A stretch of 64,000 nt of DNA from Fusibacter bizertensis (lineage in GTDB: Bacteria > Bacillota > Clostridia > Peptostreptococcales > Acidaminobacteraceae), in the NCBI RefSeq assembly GCF_029914245.1, contig NZ_JARYZI010000005.1, positions 1 to 64,000 of the forward strand. Direction: 5' to 3'. Position numbers and translations under genes: made by a program. Below are positions 25,815-35,030 of the stretch, piece after piece. The stretch's first letter is position 1, and every line of letters begins with the position of its first letter. The notes beneath the pieces are model-generated. The model saw only the letters and a list, made by a program, of their open reading frames with translations, was not told where the DNA came from and ran no database searches.

Positions 25815-27257
25815 ATGTTTTATAACAAACTATATATTGATGGTAAATGGATTTCTTCTAATCTAGATGAATTAATAGAAGTGGAAAATCCAGCAACAAG
25901 AAAGATCATAGGTACTGTGCCAAAAGGAAACGAAGTTGATGTTGATTTGGCAGTTAGGAGCGCTGCTAATGCATTCTTGACATGGAAGGATACCCCTGTT
26001 GAGAAAAGGATAGCCTATATGGAAAAAGCACTAGAGCATTTAAAATCTCAAAAAGAAAATTTGATAAGCATGGAAGTTTCTGAATTAGGTGCACCTTTAA
26101 AATGGGCAGAACGTGCTCATGTTATGGGTCCAATCATTAGATTCGAAAATTATATAAGATTAATCAAAAATTTCAATTTCAGTGAAAAGTTAAAGCATGC
26201 AACTATTGTGAAAGAACCAATCGGCGTAATAGGTTGCTTAACACCGTGGAATTACCCTCTTGGTCAAATCATGCAAAAGGTGATTCCAGCAATTTTAACA
26301 GGAAACACTGTTGTACTAAAGCCTTCTCAAATAGCACCGTTATCATCTATGATTTTGGCGGAAGCTTTTCACAAAGCAGAATTACCAAAAGGCGTATTTA
26401 ATCTTGTTACAGGTAGAGCTGGGGAAGTTGGAAATGCACTTGCTAAACATAATGCTATAAATATGATCTCGTTTACTGGATCTACTACTGGAGGTAAGGA
26501 AGTAGCAAAATTAGCTTTAGAAGATATTAAAAAAGTTGCCTTAGAACTAGGAGGAAAATCTCCTTTGGTTATCTTAGAAGATGCAAACTTGGAGTTGGCA
26601 GTGAAGGCTGGTCTTAGTTCATGTTATGATAACACAGGTCAAACTTGCGCAGCTTTAACGAGAATGATTGTACCTCAAAGCAAGTTAAAAGAAGTGGAAA
26701 GTCTAATAATAGATTTATCCAAAAATTATATTGTTGGTGATCCAGAGGATGTAAATACACATATGGGCCCACTAGCAAGTTATAAACAGTATGAAAAAGT
26801 AAGGTCTTATATAAAGCTCGGTATAAATGAAGGTGCAAACCTTATAGTAGGAGAAATTCCTAAACCTTTAGATGAGCTTAATGGTTATGGTTATTATGTG
26901 AAACCAACTGTCTTCACGAACGTCCATAATAATATGCGAATTGCAAGAGAAGAAATATTTGGCCCCGTAATTTGTATTATCTCATATAACAATATCGATG
27001 AAGCTGTGAAAATTGCAAATGATACCGTTTACGGATTATCAGGTGCTGTTTTTGGATCTGAAGAATTAGCCAATAAAATTGCACTTGAGATCCGCAGTGG
27101 TTCCGTATATGTTAATGATGGAAAAAGAGACATTGATGCCCCGTTTGGTGGTTATAAACAATCAGGTATTGGACGCGAAGGGGGGATACCAGGAATAGAA
27201 GAGTTTTTAGAAATTAAAAGCGTTTTTAATGAGGTTAATTCTATAACTAAAATTTAG
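25815..27257 (+). CDS. NAD(P)-dependent aldehyde dehydrogenase
   Basis: 480 residues, full length. It has TPWNYPLGQIMQKVIPA, KPSQIAPLS, FTGSTTGGKEVA, the Glu segment LELGGKSPLVIL and the catalytic Cys in GQTCAALTR (about residue 277). The specific aldehyde is not deducible. Betaine-aldehyde-type activity is conceivable given osmolyte genes in the window, but nothing here proves it. Monocistronic: RBS AAGGAGG and its own terminator. Confidence 0.92.
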   Translation: MFYNKLYIDGKWISSNLDELIEVENPATRKIIGTVPKGNEVDVDLAVRSAANAFLTWKDTPVEKRIAYMEKALEHLKSQKENLISMEVSELGAPLKWAERAHVMGPIIRFENYIRLIKNFNFSEKLKHATIVKEPIGVIGCLTPWNYPLGQIMQKVIPAILTGNTVVLKPSQIAPLSSMILAEAFHKAELPKGVFNLVTGRAGEVGNALAKHNAINMISFTGSTTGGKEVAKLALEDIKKVALELGGKSPLVILEDANLELAVKAGLSSCYDNTGQTCAALTRMIVPQSKLKEVESLIIDLSKNYIVGDPEDVNTHMGPLASYKQYEKVRSYIKLGINEGANLIVGEIPKPLDELNGYGYYVKPTVFTNVHNNMRIAREEIFGPVICIISYNNIDEAVKIANDTVYGLSGAVFGSEELANKIALEIRSGSVYVNDGKRDIDAPFGGYKQSGIGREGGIPGIEEFLEIKSVFNEVNSITKI

Positions 27258-27267
27258 GCTTGGTAAA

Positions 27268-27306
27268 AAAACAGCTACAATAACTTAACGTTATTGTAGC
27301 TGTTTT
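27268..27306. terminator. Bidirectional terminator between aldehyde dehydrogenase and sortase genes
   Basis: A 17-bp perfect stem with arms AAAACAGCTACAATAAC and its complement, A/T runs on both sides, between convergent genes. Confidence 0.9.
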
Positions 27307-27328
27307 TAAATGGAGAAAACACCTAATT

Positions 27329-28141
27329 TTAATCGAAAGGTACAGACTCAGCCTGATATGCATGAATCAATAATCTTGCATTATCAAATTCATAAGTACA
27401 AGTAACCAGTGTTAAAAGTTTTAGTTGATCTGTATTTTCAATTTCATGGTCAAAGAGTGATTCTCTTTGAAAGTGAAGTGCATACTCATTTAATTCACTT
27501 GCATCAAGATTGAGGTATAAGCGATAGGTATATGCAGAAACAATTTGAACTGAGTAGATTTCATATCTGAATTTTTCTCTTAAGCCTGTAAGATAAATGG
27601 AGTGGTTCTCATTAAAAAAAGATTGTTCTTTAAATAAATGTAAATCGTGGAACATAGTACCGTTTTTCATATAATGTCCATAGAGACTAATATGATTATC
27701 ATAAAAATTACCTTTATTCTTATAGTCCATATAAACCGCGCCCGCATAATTTTTTGAATTTGTATAATCGTAATTTAAATAATGTTCATTATCAGTTGTT
27801 TGGACTATTGGATAATCAATTTTTGTTCCTGGAATTGAAATCCAACCAACAAAGTCTTCATATGCATCACGGTATTCTTTATATGGGTAGTTAGTAGTTA
27901 TTGAAAATGGAATCTGTACTGTAGCGAGTGGTGTGCTTTCAACTACAATTTTTTCGGTAGTAGTCTCTGAAGTCGTATCTGATTCAGTGGTACTGATTGA
28001 TTCAGTCGTAATTTCAGTAGTAGCAATTGCTTGTGTGGTAGTATGAGGATTTGTATCACATGATGTTAAAATTATGATGCTTAGAACGATCATAGAATAC
28101 AAAAAAAATGGTTTTAATTTACAATAAAGTATATTTTTCAT
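27329..28141 (-). CDS. Class B-like sortase with a lipoprotein signal and Thr-rich linker
   Basis: 270 residues. Sortase residues are visible: His156 in SLYGHYMKNG, Cys248 in TLVTCTYEF and Arg256, an intact triad. The GWISIPGTKIDYPIVQ entry is typical of class B. Unusually, the N terminus reads as a lipobox (LTSC, Cys28) followed by a Thr/Ser/Glu-rich linker (about 33-63), suggesting lipid anchoring instead of a plain signal anchor. RBS AAGGAGG. No substrate with a sorting signal is evident nearby. Confidence 0.88.
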   Translation of the reverse strand: MKNILYCKLKPFFLYSMIVLSIIILTSCDTNPHTTTQAIATTEITTESISTTESDTTSETTTEKIVVESTPLATVQIPFSITTNYPYKEYRDAYEDFVGWISIPGTKIDYPIVQTTDNEHYLNYDYTNSKNYAGAVYMDYKNKGNFYDNHISLYGHYMKNGTMFHDLHLFKEQSFFNENHSIYLTGLREKFRYEIYSVQIVSAYTYRLYLNLDASELNEYALHFQRESLFDHEIENTDQLKLLTLVTCTYEFDNARLLIHAYQAESVPFD

Positions 28142-28279
28142 AGACAGCCTCCTTAAAGTTGCTGAGTATTAATATATACCCTAAAAAATCGATAATATTC
28201 TTTCAAGAGTTACCTTTCACGAGTGATGAATTAGTGCTATATTTAAAGAGAAGATCAACTACGCATATGGAGGTAAATC

Positions 28280-29317
28280 ATGTCTCAAAAAGAACTATTA
28301 CCTGGTGATTTGTTAGATCAAAATGGATATTTAATGCAAAGTGGTTATTCTAAACAATTGATAAAGAAGTACAACAGAAAGAAAATTAAGGCTAAAAGAT
28401 TTAAAATCAAAGAATGGGACTATTATTTAGTGTATAATAATGATTTTGCAGTTGCACTTACGTTGGCAGATAATAGTTATATGGGAATGGTGAGTGCTAC
28501 TATTATTGATTTCAAAACAATGATAGAGGTAACCAAAAGTAAGATTATCCCATTCACTTTTGGTAGACTTAAAATGCCTGAATGTTCTTATGATGGTGAG
28601 GCAAGCTATAAAAGCAGTCATGTAGCAATTGATTTTTATCATGAAATTGGTGCTCGTAGACTAAGACTAAACTATGCAAATTTTATGGAAAATAAACCGT
28701 TAATTGTTGATCTAAATCTTTATGATGCACCTGAAGATAGCATGGTTATTGCGACCCCCTTTGAAGAAGATAAGCATGCTTTTTATTATAATCAGAAAAT
28801 TGTTGGGATCAAAGCCAACGGTAGTGTTAATTTTGATGGTCGAACATATGAATTTAATCCAAATGATCAGATGTTAGGAATTCTTGACTGGGGTCGAGGT
28901 GTTTGGACATATGATAATACTTGGTACTGGAGTTCAGCTGTAGGTGAGATTGACAATCACATATTTGGATTTAACTTGGGATATGGCTTCGGAGATACAA
29001 CAGCTGCAACCGAAAATATGTTATTCTATGATGGTAAAGGCCATAAAATTGAACATGTTAAGTTCCAAATTCCCCTAAATAGTGAACATGAACTTGATTA
29101 TATGTCTACTTGGAAGTTCTCGTCATCCGACTTGAGGTTTGAAGCCATATTTGAACCGATAATTGATCGATCAGCACTGATTTCGCTTGGGATATTAAAA
29201 AGTGATCAACATCAAGTATTTGGATATTTTACTGGCAAAGCTAAACTAGATGATGGAACTGTTATCAATTTCGATAAATTCTTAGGTTTTGCTGAAAAAG
29301 TTAGAAACAAATGGTAA
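28280..29317 (+). CDS. DUF2804-family protein
   Basis: 345 residues, soluble, no signal peptide. The DUF2804 pattern is visible: FAVALTLADNSYMGMVSATI, LDWGRGVWTYDNTWYWSSA and GFNLGYGFGDTTAATENM. The family's function is unknown; its fold is related to lipocalin-like hydroxysteroid or tocopherol-cyclase-type proteins. Divergent from the sortase gene, RBS TGGAGG, and its own terminator downstream. Confidence 0.85.
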   Translation: MSQKELLPGDLLDQNGYLMQSGYSKQLIKKYNRKKIKAKRFKIKEWDYYLVYNNDFAVALTLADNSYMGMVSATIIDFKTMIEVTKSKIIPFTFGRLKMPECSYDGEASYKSSHVAIDFYHEIGARRLRLNYANFMENKPLIVDLNLYDAPEDSMVIATPFEEDKHAFYYNQKIVGIKANGSVNFDGRTYEFNPNDQMLGILDWGRGVWTYDNTWYWSSAVGEIDNHIFGFNLGYGFGDTTAATENMLFYDGKGHKIEHVKFQIPLNSEHELDYMSTWKFSSSDLRFEAIFEPIIDRSALISLGILKSDQHQVFGYFTGKAKLDDGTVINFDKFLGFAEKVRNKW

Positions 29318-29328
29318 TGATTTCAATG

Positions 29329-29361
29329 AAAAAAAGTGTGCACCTGTTGCTCGCTTTTTTT
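29329..29361. terminator. Terminator after the DUF2804 gene
   Basis: Stem AAAAAAGTGTGCA with TGCTCGCTTTTTT (one mismatch, one G-U) followed by T. Beyond it, 29362-29521 holds two small hairpins (near 29459-29476 and 29475-29500) but no gene. Confidence 0.75.
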
Positions 29362-29521
29362 ATTTTTGATCATAACGTAAAATATCAGGGATCTTGAATT
29401 AACGTAAGCTTTACTATATTAGTTTGAGTTAACAAAATATAGGATACATATATACAGATTGCCTCTTCCGGGGCAAATGTGAAGCATTTGTTAACAAATG
29501 AGAAACGTTTTCAATTGCGTA

Positions 29522-29550
29522 TTGACAGTTGCAACTTTAGCCTATATATT
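29522..29550 (+). promoter_or_regulatory. Sigma-A-type promoter of the chemotaxis receptor gene
   Basis: TTGACA (29522-29527), 17 bases, TATATT (29545-29550). The spacer contains the palindrome GTTGCAAC, and a 7-bp ATAGGTA/TACCTAT hairpin sits at the expected start of the transcript. Confidence 0.65.
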
Positions 29551-29639
29551 CATAGGTATAAATACCTATTTAAAAATAGATGAAATACATATTATGCAGA
29601 AAAGAAGGAATTAGTTTGCACGAAAAACAAGGAGGATAT

Positions 29640-31694
29640 ATGAAAAATAAATCTAAGAATAAGAGTAGTATTATGAATAATATAAAAATTGGAAATAAGT
29701 TGATTTTGGGTTTTTCACTTGTAATAGTTTTAATTATTGTAATATCAGTAATAGGGATGAATAACCTTAGTGATATTACTTATCAAGTTACGATATTTGA
29801 TGAAGTATCAAAAATGGAAACAGAGGTGGCTATCGCACGAGTTGAACAAGTCAGATTCCAATCAGACGGAAGTTCACAAACAGCAGAAAAAGTTTTTTTA
29901 GAAATTGATAATGCGCTTCAAAATGTAACTGATGCAAAAGCATTAATGAAATCACCAGCAAACGTAGAAAAAGCTGATAAGGTTATTGAAGCACTCAATG
30001 CATATAAAACTAATTTCGAAAAGGTAGTTTCACTTGAAACTGATAAAGATAACAATCAATTAAAGGAAGTTAGTGCAGCTGATAGTGCATTAGCAAGTAT
30101 AGATCAAACTTTAGAACTTGAGAATGAGTATATACTTTCATTGACAGATCCTGAAATTTTAAAGTCTTCACATGGCAAATATCTAATGCTTCAAAGCATT
30201 AAAGATAATATATTAGAAGTCAGAGTATACATTAACAAGTATGTTCAAAATAAATCGGCAGAAAATATTGCTGAAGTAGAGTCAATATTTTCACAGCTTG
30301 AAAGCGAAATTGCTGATGTAAAAACGAAAATAAATGATCCTAGTACTTTGAAATCGCTTAATGATTCAAGTCAAGCGGTTGAAAATTATAAGAGTGCATT
30401 CATTGACTATTCAACGAATGTTACTGATCAAGAGGCATCTATTGAGATCATGAGGGAGCATGCTGTTGCAGCATCAGATGAAGCAGAAGCTTTAAAACTG
30501 GGAGTGCTTGATTTTATTGATAATATTAGAAAGACCTCAAATACAATTAATATCTCTATTTTGGTGATATCAATTTTAGGTAGTATCTTTATAGCATTTG
30601 TAATTACTAGAAGTATCACAAAACCAATATCAAGAACGATGGTCATTATCGAAGAATTTTCAAATTATGATTTATCTTCAAATGTATCTGATGATTTACT
30701 TGAAAGAAAAGATGAAATAGGTGGTCTATCAAGGTCAATTCAAATTATTGGCGATAGTCTAAGGAGCATAATCAAATCAATTACTAACAGTTCTGAAATG
30801 GTAGCTTCATCAGCAGAAGAACTATCTGCATCAAGCAGTTTAACTTCTGACAGCGTTGAAGAAGTTTCAAAAACTATTAATGAAATCGCAGAAGGTGCTA
30901 CTGATCAAGCTAGAAATACTGAGCTTGGTGTTAGTAACATTATCGAACTGGGACGATTAATTGATCAAGAACAAAAACTTATAAATGGGTTAAATGCAAC
31001 TGCTGATGATGTTAATTCATTGAAAAATGAAGGCTTAAGTATTATTGAATCACTAGTAAGAGAGACACAAAAAAGCAGTGAATCATCAAGTATTGTCTAT
31101 GAAATTGTTTTAGAAACAAATGATAGCGCAAATAGAATTGAAAATGCTAGTAAAATGATTCAGAGTATTGCAGACCAAACCAATTTATTGGCATTAAACG
31201 CTGCAATAGAAGCTGCTAGGGCTGGAGAAGCAGGTAGAGGATTTGCAGTAGTTGCTGATGAGATTAGAAAATTAGCCGAGCAATCTGCTGCATTTACAAA
31301 TGAAATCCAACAGACTATTGTAGATTTGATTGGTAAAGCCGGTAAAGCTGTTAATACCATCAAAGACAATAAGACAGTAGTCGAATCTCAATCAATCAGT
31401 GTTGGTAAAACCAATGAGAAGTTCTTAGGAATTTCGGATGTATTAGATCAAATGAAGCGTATGATCGAAGATATACGTCAATCGAGTTCAATTATGGATC
31501 ATAAAAAATCAGAGATCGTTGGCGTAATGGAAAATCTATCAGCAATATCTGAAGAAAATGCAGCAGGAACAGAACAAGCTGCAGCAACTGTTGAACAACA
31601 ATCTTCTTCAATGCAAGAAATATCAGAATCAAGTGAAGAACTTGCAAAGCTTGCAGAAGAAATGAAGAACATTGTATCGAAATTTAAGTTATAA
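29640..31694 (+). CDS. Methyl-accepting chemotaxis protein with long helical sensor domain
   Basis: 684 residues: TM1 (about 20-42), a ~260-residue all-helical extracytoplasmic sensor (size fits a helical bimodular or double four-helix bundle), TM2 with [21 protein letters not shown] ([13 protein letters not shown] onward), then the signalling hairpin with [20 protein letters not shown] near 514. The ATG follows AAGGAGG; an in-frame ATG 60 bases upstream is unlikely. The ligand is unknown. Confidence 0.93.
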   Translation: MKNKSKNKSSIMNNIKIGNKLILGFSLVIVLIIVISVIGMNNLSDITYQVTIFDEVSKMETEVAIARVEQVRFQSDGSSQTAEKVFLEIDNALQNVTDAKALMKSPANVEKADKVIEALNAYKTNFEKVVSLETDKDNNQLKEVSAADSALASIDQTLELENEYILSLTDPEILKSSHGKYLMLQSIKDNILEVRVYINKYVQNKSAENIAEVESIFSQLESEIADVKTKINDPSTLKSLNDSSQAVENYKSAFIDYSTNVTDQEASIEIMREHAVAASDEAEALKLGVLDFIDNIRKTSNTINISILVISILGSIFIAFVITRSITKPISRTMVIIEEFSNYDLSSNVSDDLLERKDEIGGLSRSIQIIGDSLRSIIKSITNSSEMVASSAEELSASSSLTSDSVEEVSKTINEIAEGATDQARNTELGVSNIIELGRLIDQEQKLINGLNATADDVNSLKNEGLSIIESLVRETQKSSESSSIVYEIVLETNDSANRIENASKMIQSIADQTNLLALNAAIEAARAGEAGRGFAVVADEIRKLAEQSAAFTNEIQQTIVDLIGKAGKAVNTIKDNKTVVESQSISVGKTNEKFLGISDVLDQMKRMIEDIRQSSSIMDHKKSEIVGVMENLSAISEENAAGTEQAAATVEQQSSSMQEISESSEELAKLAEEMKNIVSKFKL

Positions 31695-31708
31695 AATAAA
31701 GATATATC

Positions 31709-31740
31709 AAAACGCTGTATTTAATTACAGCGTTTTTTTT
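31709..31740 (+). terminator. Terminator after the first chemotaxis receptor
   Basis: 11-bp stem AAAACGCTGTA/TACAGCGTTTT with a T run. Confidence 0.88.
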
Positions 31741-31800
31741 GGGTGAAAAATTTCTTTCCGGGTATGTTTTTATAAAGAAATATCAAGGTGAGGCTAAAAT

Positions 31801-32955
31801 ATGATAGAAAAAAAGAAGAACAATATAAAAAGAAATTATTTTTTGATTGGCGTTGCTTTTGGATTTATGTTTCCTGTGATGGCAACTTTACTTGAAATAG
31901 TCTTAAGTGATCTGAATTTCAATTCAAGCGTAATTGTAAGCGCTCATCAATCAAATAAGTTGCTGTTTATGATTGATACTGCTCCAATTTTTCTTGGTAT
32001 TTTTGCACTAATTGGTGGCATAAGTAAATCCAAGGCTGTAGAGCTATTAGAAACAAATCGCAAACTACTTGAAATTGCAGAGTTATCAAAAGTTGAAATC
32101 AAAACATACTCAGATAAATTATCAGAACAGTATAACACGGTCCAGCTAAGCACTGATGAATTCTTTACGGGATTTTCTAAAACCCAAGAGCAATTAGAAG
32201 GTGTAAAAGCAAAAGATATTCAGATTCAAAATAATATTGAAGAGATTGAAGTCATTATGTCTAAACTTGTTGATGGAAATAGTCTTAATACTACAAAATT
32301 AGCACATATTGTGGGTTCACTTAAGCATCTTGCAAATGAGTATGAGTTAACGATGAATTTTATTAATCAAAGTGACCATGTGATGGGTGAAGCATTAGCA
32401 GTATTAAAGCAATCACATGAAGGAAATGATAATTTAGAATTGGTTACACATAAAATAAGTGATGAATTAAGTCGTATATCGGATATATCAAGTCAAATCA
32501 ATTTGCTTGCGCTTAATGCTTCTATTGAAGCGGCTAGAGCAGGAGAAAATGGACGAGGTTTTAGTGTGGTAGCTGATGAAGTAAGGAAGCTATCTTTGGA
32601 TACTCAAAGTGTGATAGGCGAGATAAAGATAGTTCAAAGTGAACTCGAAGAGGAAGTCTCTGTACTTAATAAAGATAATCTTAAACTAAGTGATACGATT
32701 AAAAACACGACAGATTTATCAAAATCAAACCTCGATAAATTGATTAAAGTATCAAATGATTTTGGTGAAATCTTTGGAAGTATTAATGGATTTTATAATG
32801 ATTCAGTAAAGCAAAAATCATATTATGATGAAATTCATAGTATGACACTGAATTCAAAAGCTGAAATAAGTACAATGTTCAGTTCATTAGAAGTAATATT
32901 TTCTCAGATGTTAGAACATGAGAAAAAAGTAAAAGCTATATGTGATATGTTTTAG
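31801..32955 (+). CDS. Methyl-accepting-type signalling protein without sensor or HAMP domain
   Basis: 384 residues: two closely spaced N-terminal membrane helices (about 13-33 and 52-75) with almost no extracellular loop, then a long coiled coil and the receptor hairpin tip [20 protein letters not shown] near 237. No HAMP or ligand domain is visible, so it probably senses through the membrane or a partner, or signals from the cytoplasmic side. It lies next to another receptor but has its own ribosome site and terminators on both sides. Confidence 0.85.
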   Translation: MIEKKKNNIKRNYFLIGVAFGFMFPVMATLLEIVLSDLNFNSSVIVSAHQSNKLLFMIDTAPIFLGIFALIGGISKSKAVELLETNRKLLEIAELSKVEIKTYSDKLSEQYNTVQLSTDEFFTGFSKTQEQLEGVKAKDIQIQNNIEEIEVIMSKLVDGNSLNTTKLAHIVGSLKHLANEYELTMNFINQSDHVMGEALAVLKQSHEGNDNLELVTHKISDELSRISDISSQINLLALNASIEAARAGENGRGFSVVADEVRKLSLDTQSVIGEIKIVQSELEEEVSVLNKDNLKLSDTIKNTTDLSKSNLDKLIKVSNDFGEIFGSINGFYNDSVKQKSYYDEIHSMTLNSKAEISTMFSSLEVIFSQMLEHEKKVKAICDMF

Positions 32956-32965
32956 TGATAAATAG

Positions 32966-32997
32966 GGATACGCACAAAAGTGCGAGTCCTTTTTTTA
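32966..32997 (+). terminator. Terminator after the second receptor gene
   Basis: Stem GGATACGCAC/GTGCGAGTCC with an AAAA loop (one mismatch) and T run. Confidence 0.85.
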
Positions 32998-33032
32998 TCT
33001 AAATGTGTTAGAATAATAAACGGAGGCACAAG

Positions 33033-33479
33033 ATGCAGATATGGATTGATGGAGATGGTTGTCCAGTAATTTTATGTACGATAAAGATTGCTGAGAAAAA
33101 AAATATAGAAGTGACTATAGTAAAAAATCATGCGATAAAAATTGAAAATGATTACGCAAAAATTATCACTGTTGATCTTGGCAGAGATTCAGCTGATTAT
33201 TATATTGCCAATCATATGAAACGTGGTGATTTGGTGATTACTCAGGACTATGGCCTTGCAGCTATGGTTTTAGCTAAAGAAGGTTCTGTATTGACTGCAA
33301 ATGGCAATCAAATTACTGGATTTAATATTGATTTTGTACTTGAAAATAGACATCAAGGTAAATTAGATCGTTTAAAAGGAAGCCGTGGTCCACGTCATAA
33401 AAAGCGGACAGCATTTGATGACAGGTCCTATTCTCAAGCGTTAGAGTTGTTTATTAATAACTATGATCAGGAGGAATAA
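33033..33479 (+). CDS. YaiI/YqxD family (UPF0178, DUF188) protein
   Basis: 148 residues. Family traits: IWIDGDGCPV at the N terminus (usually DADACPV), VTIVKNHA, VDLGRDSADYYIANHM, VITQDYGLAAMVLAKEG and a C-terminal GSRGPRHKKRT basic patch. It has a PIN-like fold; function unknown. Its stop overlaps the next start by one base, so the pair is translationally coupled. Confidence 0.9.
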   Translation: MQIWIDGDGCPVILCTIKIAEKKNIEVTIVKNHAIKIENDYAKIITVDLGRDSADYYIANHMKRGDLVITQDYGLAAMVLAKEGSVLTANGNQITGFNIDFVLENRHQGKLDRLKGSRGPRHKKRTAFDDRSYSQALELFINNYDQEE

Positions 33480-34363
33480 TGTTTTTAAAAGGAAGCGTAG
33501 AAGAAAAAGAGCGATATATTAAAGAAATGTATCGAGATAAATGTAGACTATCAGGTAAAAATGCAGCAGTAATCAAGAAAATTCACGGTATAGTAAACAA
33601 TAATCGTTCAAATCCAGATAAGTTGGTTGGAGTCGAAGGAATTTGGGCTGCTGGTCTTTTACTGAAATATGATATTATTGTACATGCACTAATCCTTGAT
33701 GTGGATGCGATAACGACACCAGACGCGTTTCAAATAATGGAATCCTTAGCAAAAATAGCAGAGGAAATCCATCTTGTGTCTCATTCAACATATAGTAAGA
33801 TTTCAGAAGTTGGAACATCTGCTGGCATATTTGCACTTGCAAAGTTTCCGATTAAAAAACTTGATATGATCAATGCTGCTAACTCAGAAGTAATCGTTGT
33901 ATTAGACGGATTAGAAATTCCAGGTAATATTGGAACAATTATTCGTTCATGTGATGGCACAAATACTGATGCAATTTTTATATGTAATAGAAAAACTAGG
34001 ATTACTCATCCTAAAATATTAAGAAGTAGCCAAGGCTCTTGTTTTAAAGTTCCTATAGTTGAGGAAGAATCTGCAACAATTATTAAATGGCTTCAAGATA
34101 ACAACTATAGAATTATTTTAACCGATACAGATGCTGAGCATTTTTATTATGATACAAACTATCATGGTAAAATTGCTATCATTATGGGGAGTGAACGATA
34201 TGGCATTTCAAAAGAATGGTATGATATTCCTACAGAATCAGTTAAAATCCCGATGTATGGAGATTGTGATTCATTAAATGTAGGTATAGCTGCAACTTTA
34301 ATGCTATATGAAGCTGCAATTTACAGAAGTGGTGATAGAACCAAAATTACTAAAAATGCATAA
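33479..34363 (+). CDS. TrmH/SpoU-family RNA 2'-O-methyltransferase
   Basis: 294 residues. The SPOUT signatures are visible in order: VVLDGLEIPGNIGTIIRSCD (about 140), SSQGSCFKVPI, IIMGSERYGIS and the knot-forming CDSLNVGIAATLMLYEAA. The N-terminal domain (about 1-115) could bind RNA, as in TSR/NshR-type 23S rRNA methylases. Target not determinable. Coupled to the preceding YaiI/YqxD gene. Confidence 0.88.
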   Translation: MFLKGSVEEKERYIKEMYRDKCRLSGKNAAVIKKIHGIVNNNRSNPDKLVGVEGIWAAGLLLKYDIIVHALILDVDAITTPDAFQIMESLAKIAEEIHLVSHSTYSKISEVGTSAGIFALAKFPIKKLDMINAANSEVIVVLDGLEIPGNIGTIIRSCDGTNTDAIFICNRKTRITHPKILRSSQGSCFKVPIVEEESATIIKWLQDNNYRIILTDTDAEHFYYDTNYHGKIAIIMGSERYGISKEWYDIPTESVKIPMYGDCDSLNVGIAATLMLYEAAIYRSGDRTKITKNA

Positions 34364-34429
34364 CCAAAATTAATGCGGGTAGATATGTAGTGATACGTAT
34401 TAAACTACTATAATTTAATGGAGGCTTAT

Positions 34430-34807
34430 ATGGATTTTATCTATCAACTTAAATCGAATAAATCTTTTGAAGAAACCCGAGCAGTACTAAAAAGTGAACT
34501 TTCTAAAGTTGGTTTTGGTGTACTTTGGGAGCTTAATTTTAAAGATAAACTTTCTGAAAAAGGATTGGAGTTTAAAGAAGATTTCTTAGTGATGGAAGTT
34601 TGTAATCCTTCAAAAGCAAAAGAAGTTCTTGAAATAGATCTTCAGATGGGATTTATGCTTCCTTGTAAAGTTGGCGTTTACACTAAAGAGAACGAAGTCT
34701 TTGTCGGTATGATGAAACCTAGTGCTTTAGTGGATCACGTTCAGTTAAAAGAAGTAGCAATGAAAGTAGAAGAGGACTTAAAACATGCAATTGAGCATGC
34801 AATTTAG
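34430..34807 (+). CDS. DUF302-family protein
   Basis: 125 residues. DUF302 pattern: FEETRAVLKSELSKVGFGVL, the ILxE-like loop, VCNPSKAKEVLEID and GFMLPCKVGVYTKENEVFV. Function unknown. Start set at the ATG after GGAGG; the in-frame ATG 12 bases upstream would contain the ribosome site. Confidence 0.85.
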   Translation: MDFIYQLKSNKSFEETRAVLKSELSKVGFGVLWELNFKDKLSEKGLEFKEDFLVMEVCNPSKAKEVLEIDLQMGFMLPCKVGVYTKENEVFVGMMKPSALVDHVQLKEVAMKVEEDLKHAIEHAI

Positions 34808-34844
34808 AATAATAGCATATTGATTACCACAGTTTCTCATATTT

Positions 34845-34880
34845 AAATGTACAAATTTTTATTTGTACATTTTTTTTATT
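34845..34880 (+). terminator. Terminator after the DUF302 gene
   Basis: Stem AAATGTACAAAT/ATTTGTACATTT, short T loop, T run. Confidence 0.85.
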
Positions 34881-34942
34881 CTAAATTTAGTAATTTGTAG
34901 TTCGAGATTATTTTATATAAAATTTCTTAACAATTGGTTTAC

Positions 34943-34971
34943 TTGACTGATAATTGATAGGGTTTTATAAT
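34943..34971 (+). promoter_or_regulatory. Sigma-A promoter of clpB
   Basis: TTGACT, 17-base spacer, TATAAT. The CIRCE operator begins 11 bases downstream, covering the transcription start. Confidence 0.85.
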
Positions 34972-34981
34972 AAATATAGAG

Positions 34982-35008
34982 TTAGCACTCGACGAGTTAG
35001 AGTGCTAA
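34982..35008. promoter_or_regulatory. CIRCE operator (HrcA binding site)
   Basis: A perfect TTAGCACTC-N9-GAGTGCTAA. CIRCE is the operator of the heat-shock repressor HrcA, so clpB should be a class I heat-shock gene here. Confidence 0.95.
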
Positions 35009-35030
35009 CAATCTTGAAAGGAGTGATCAT

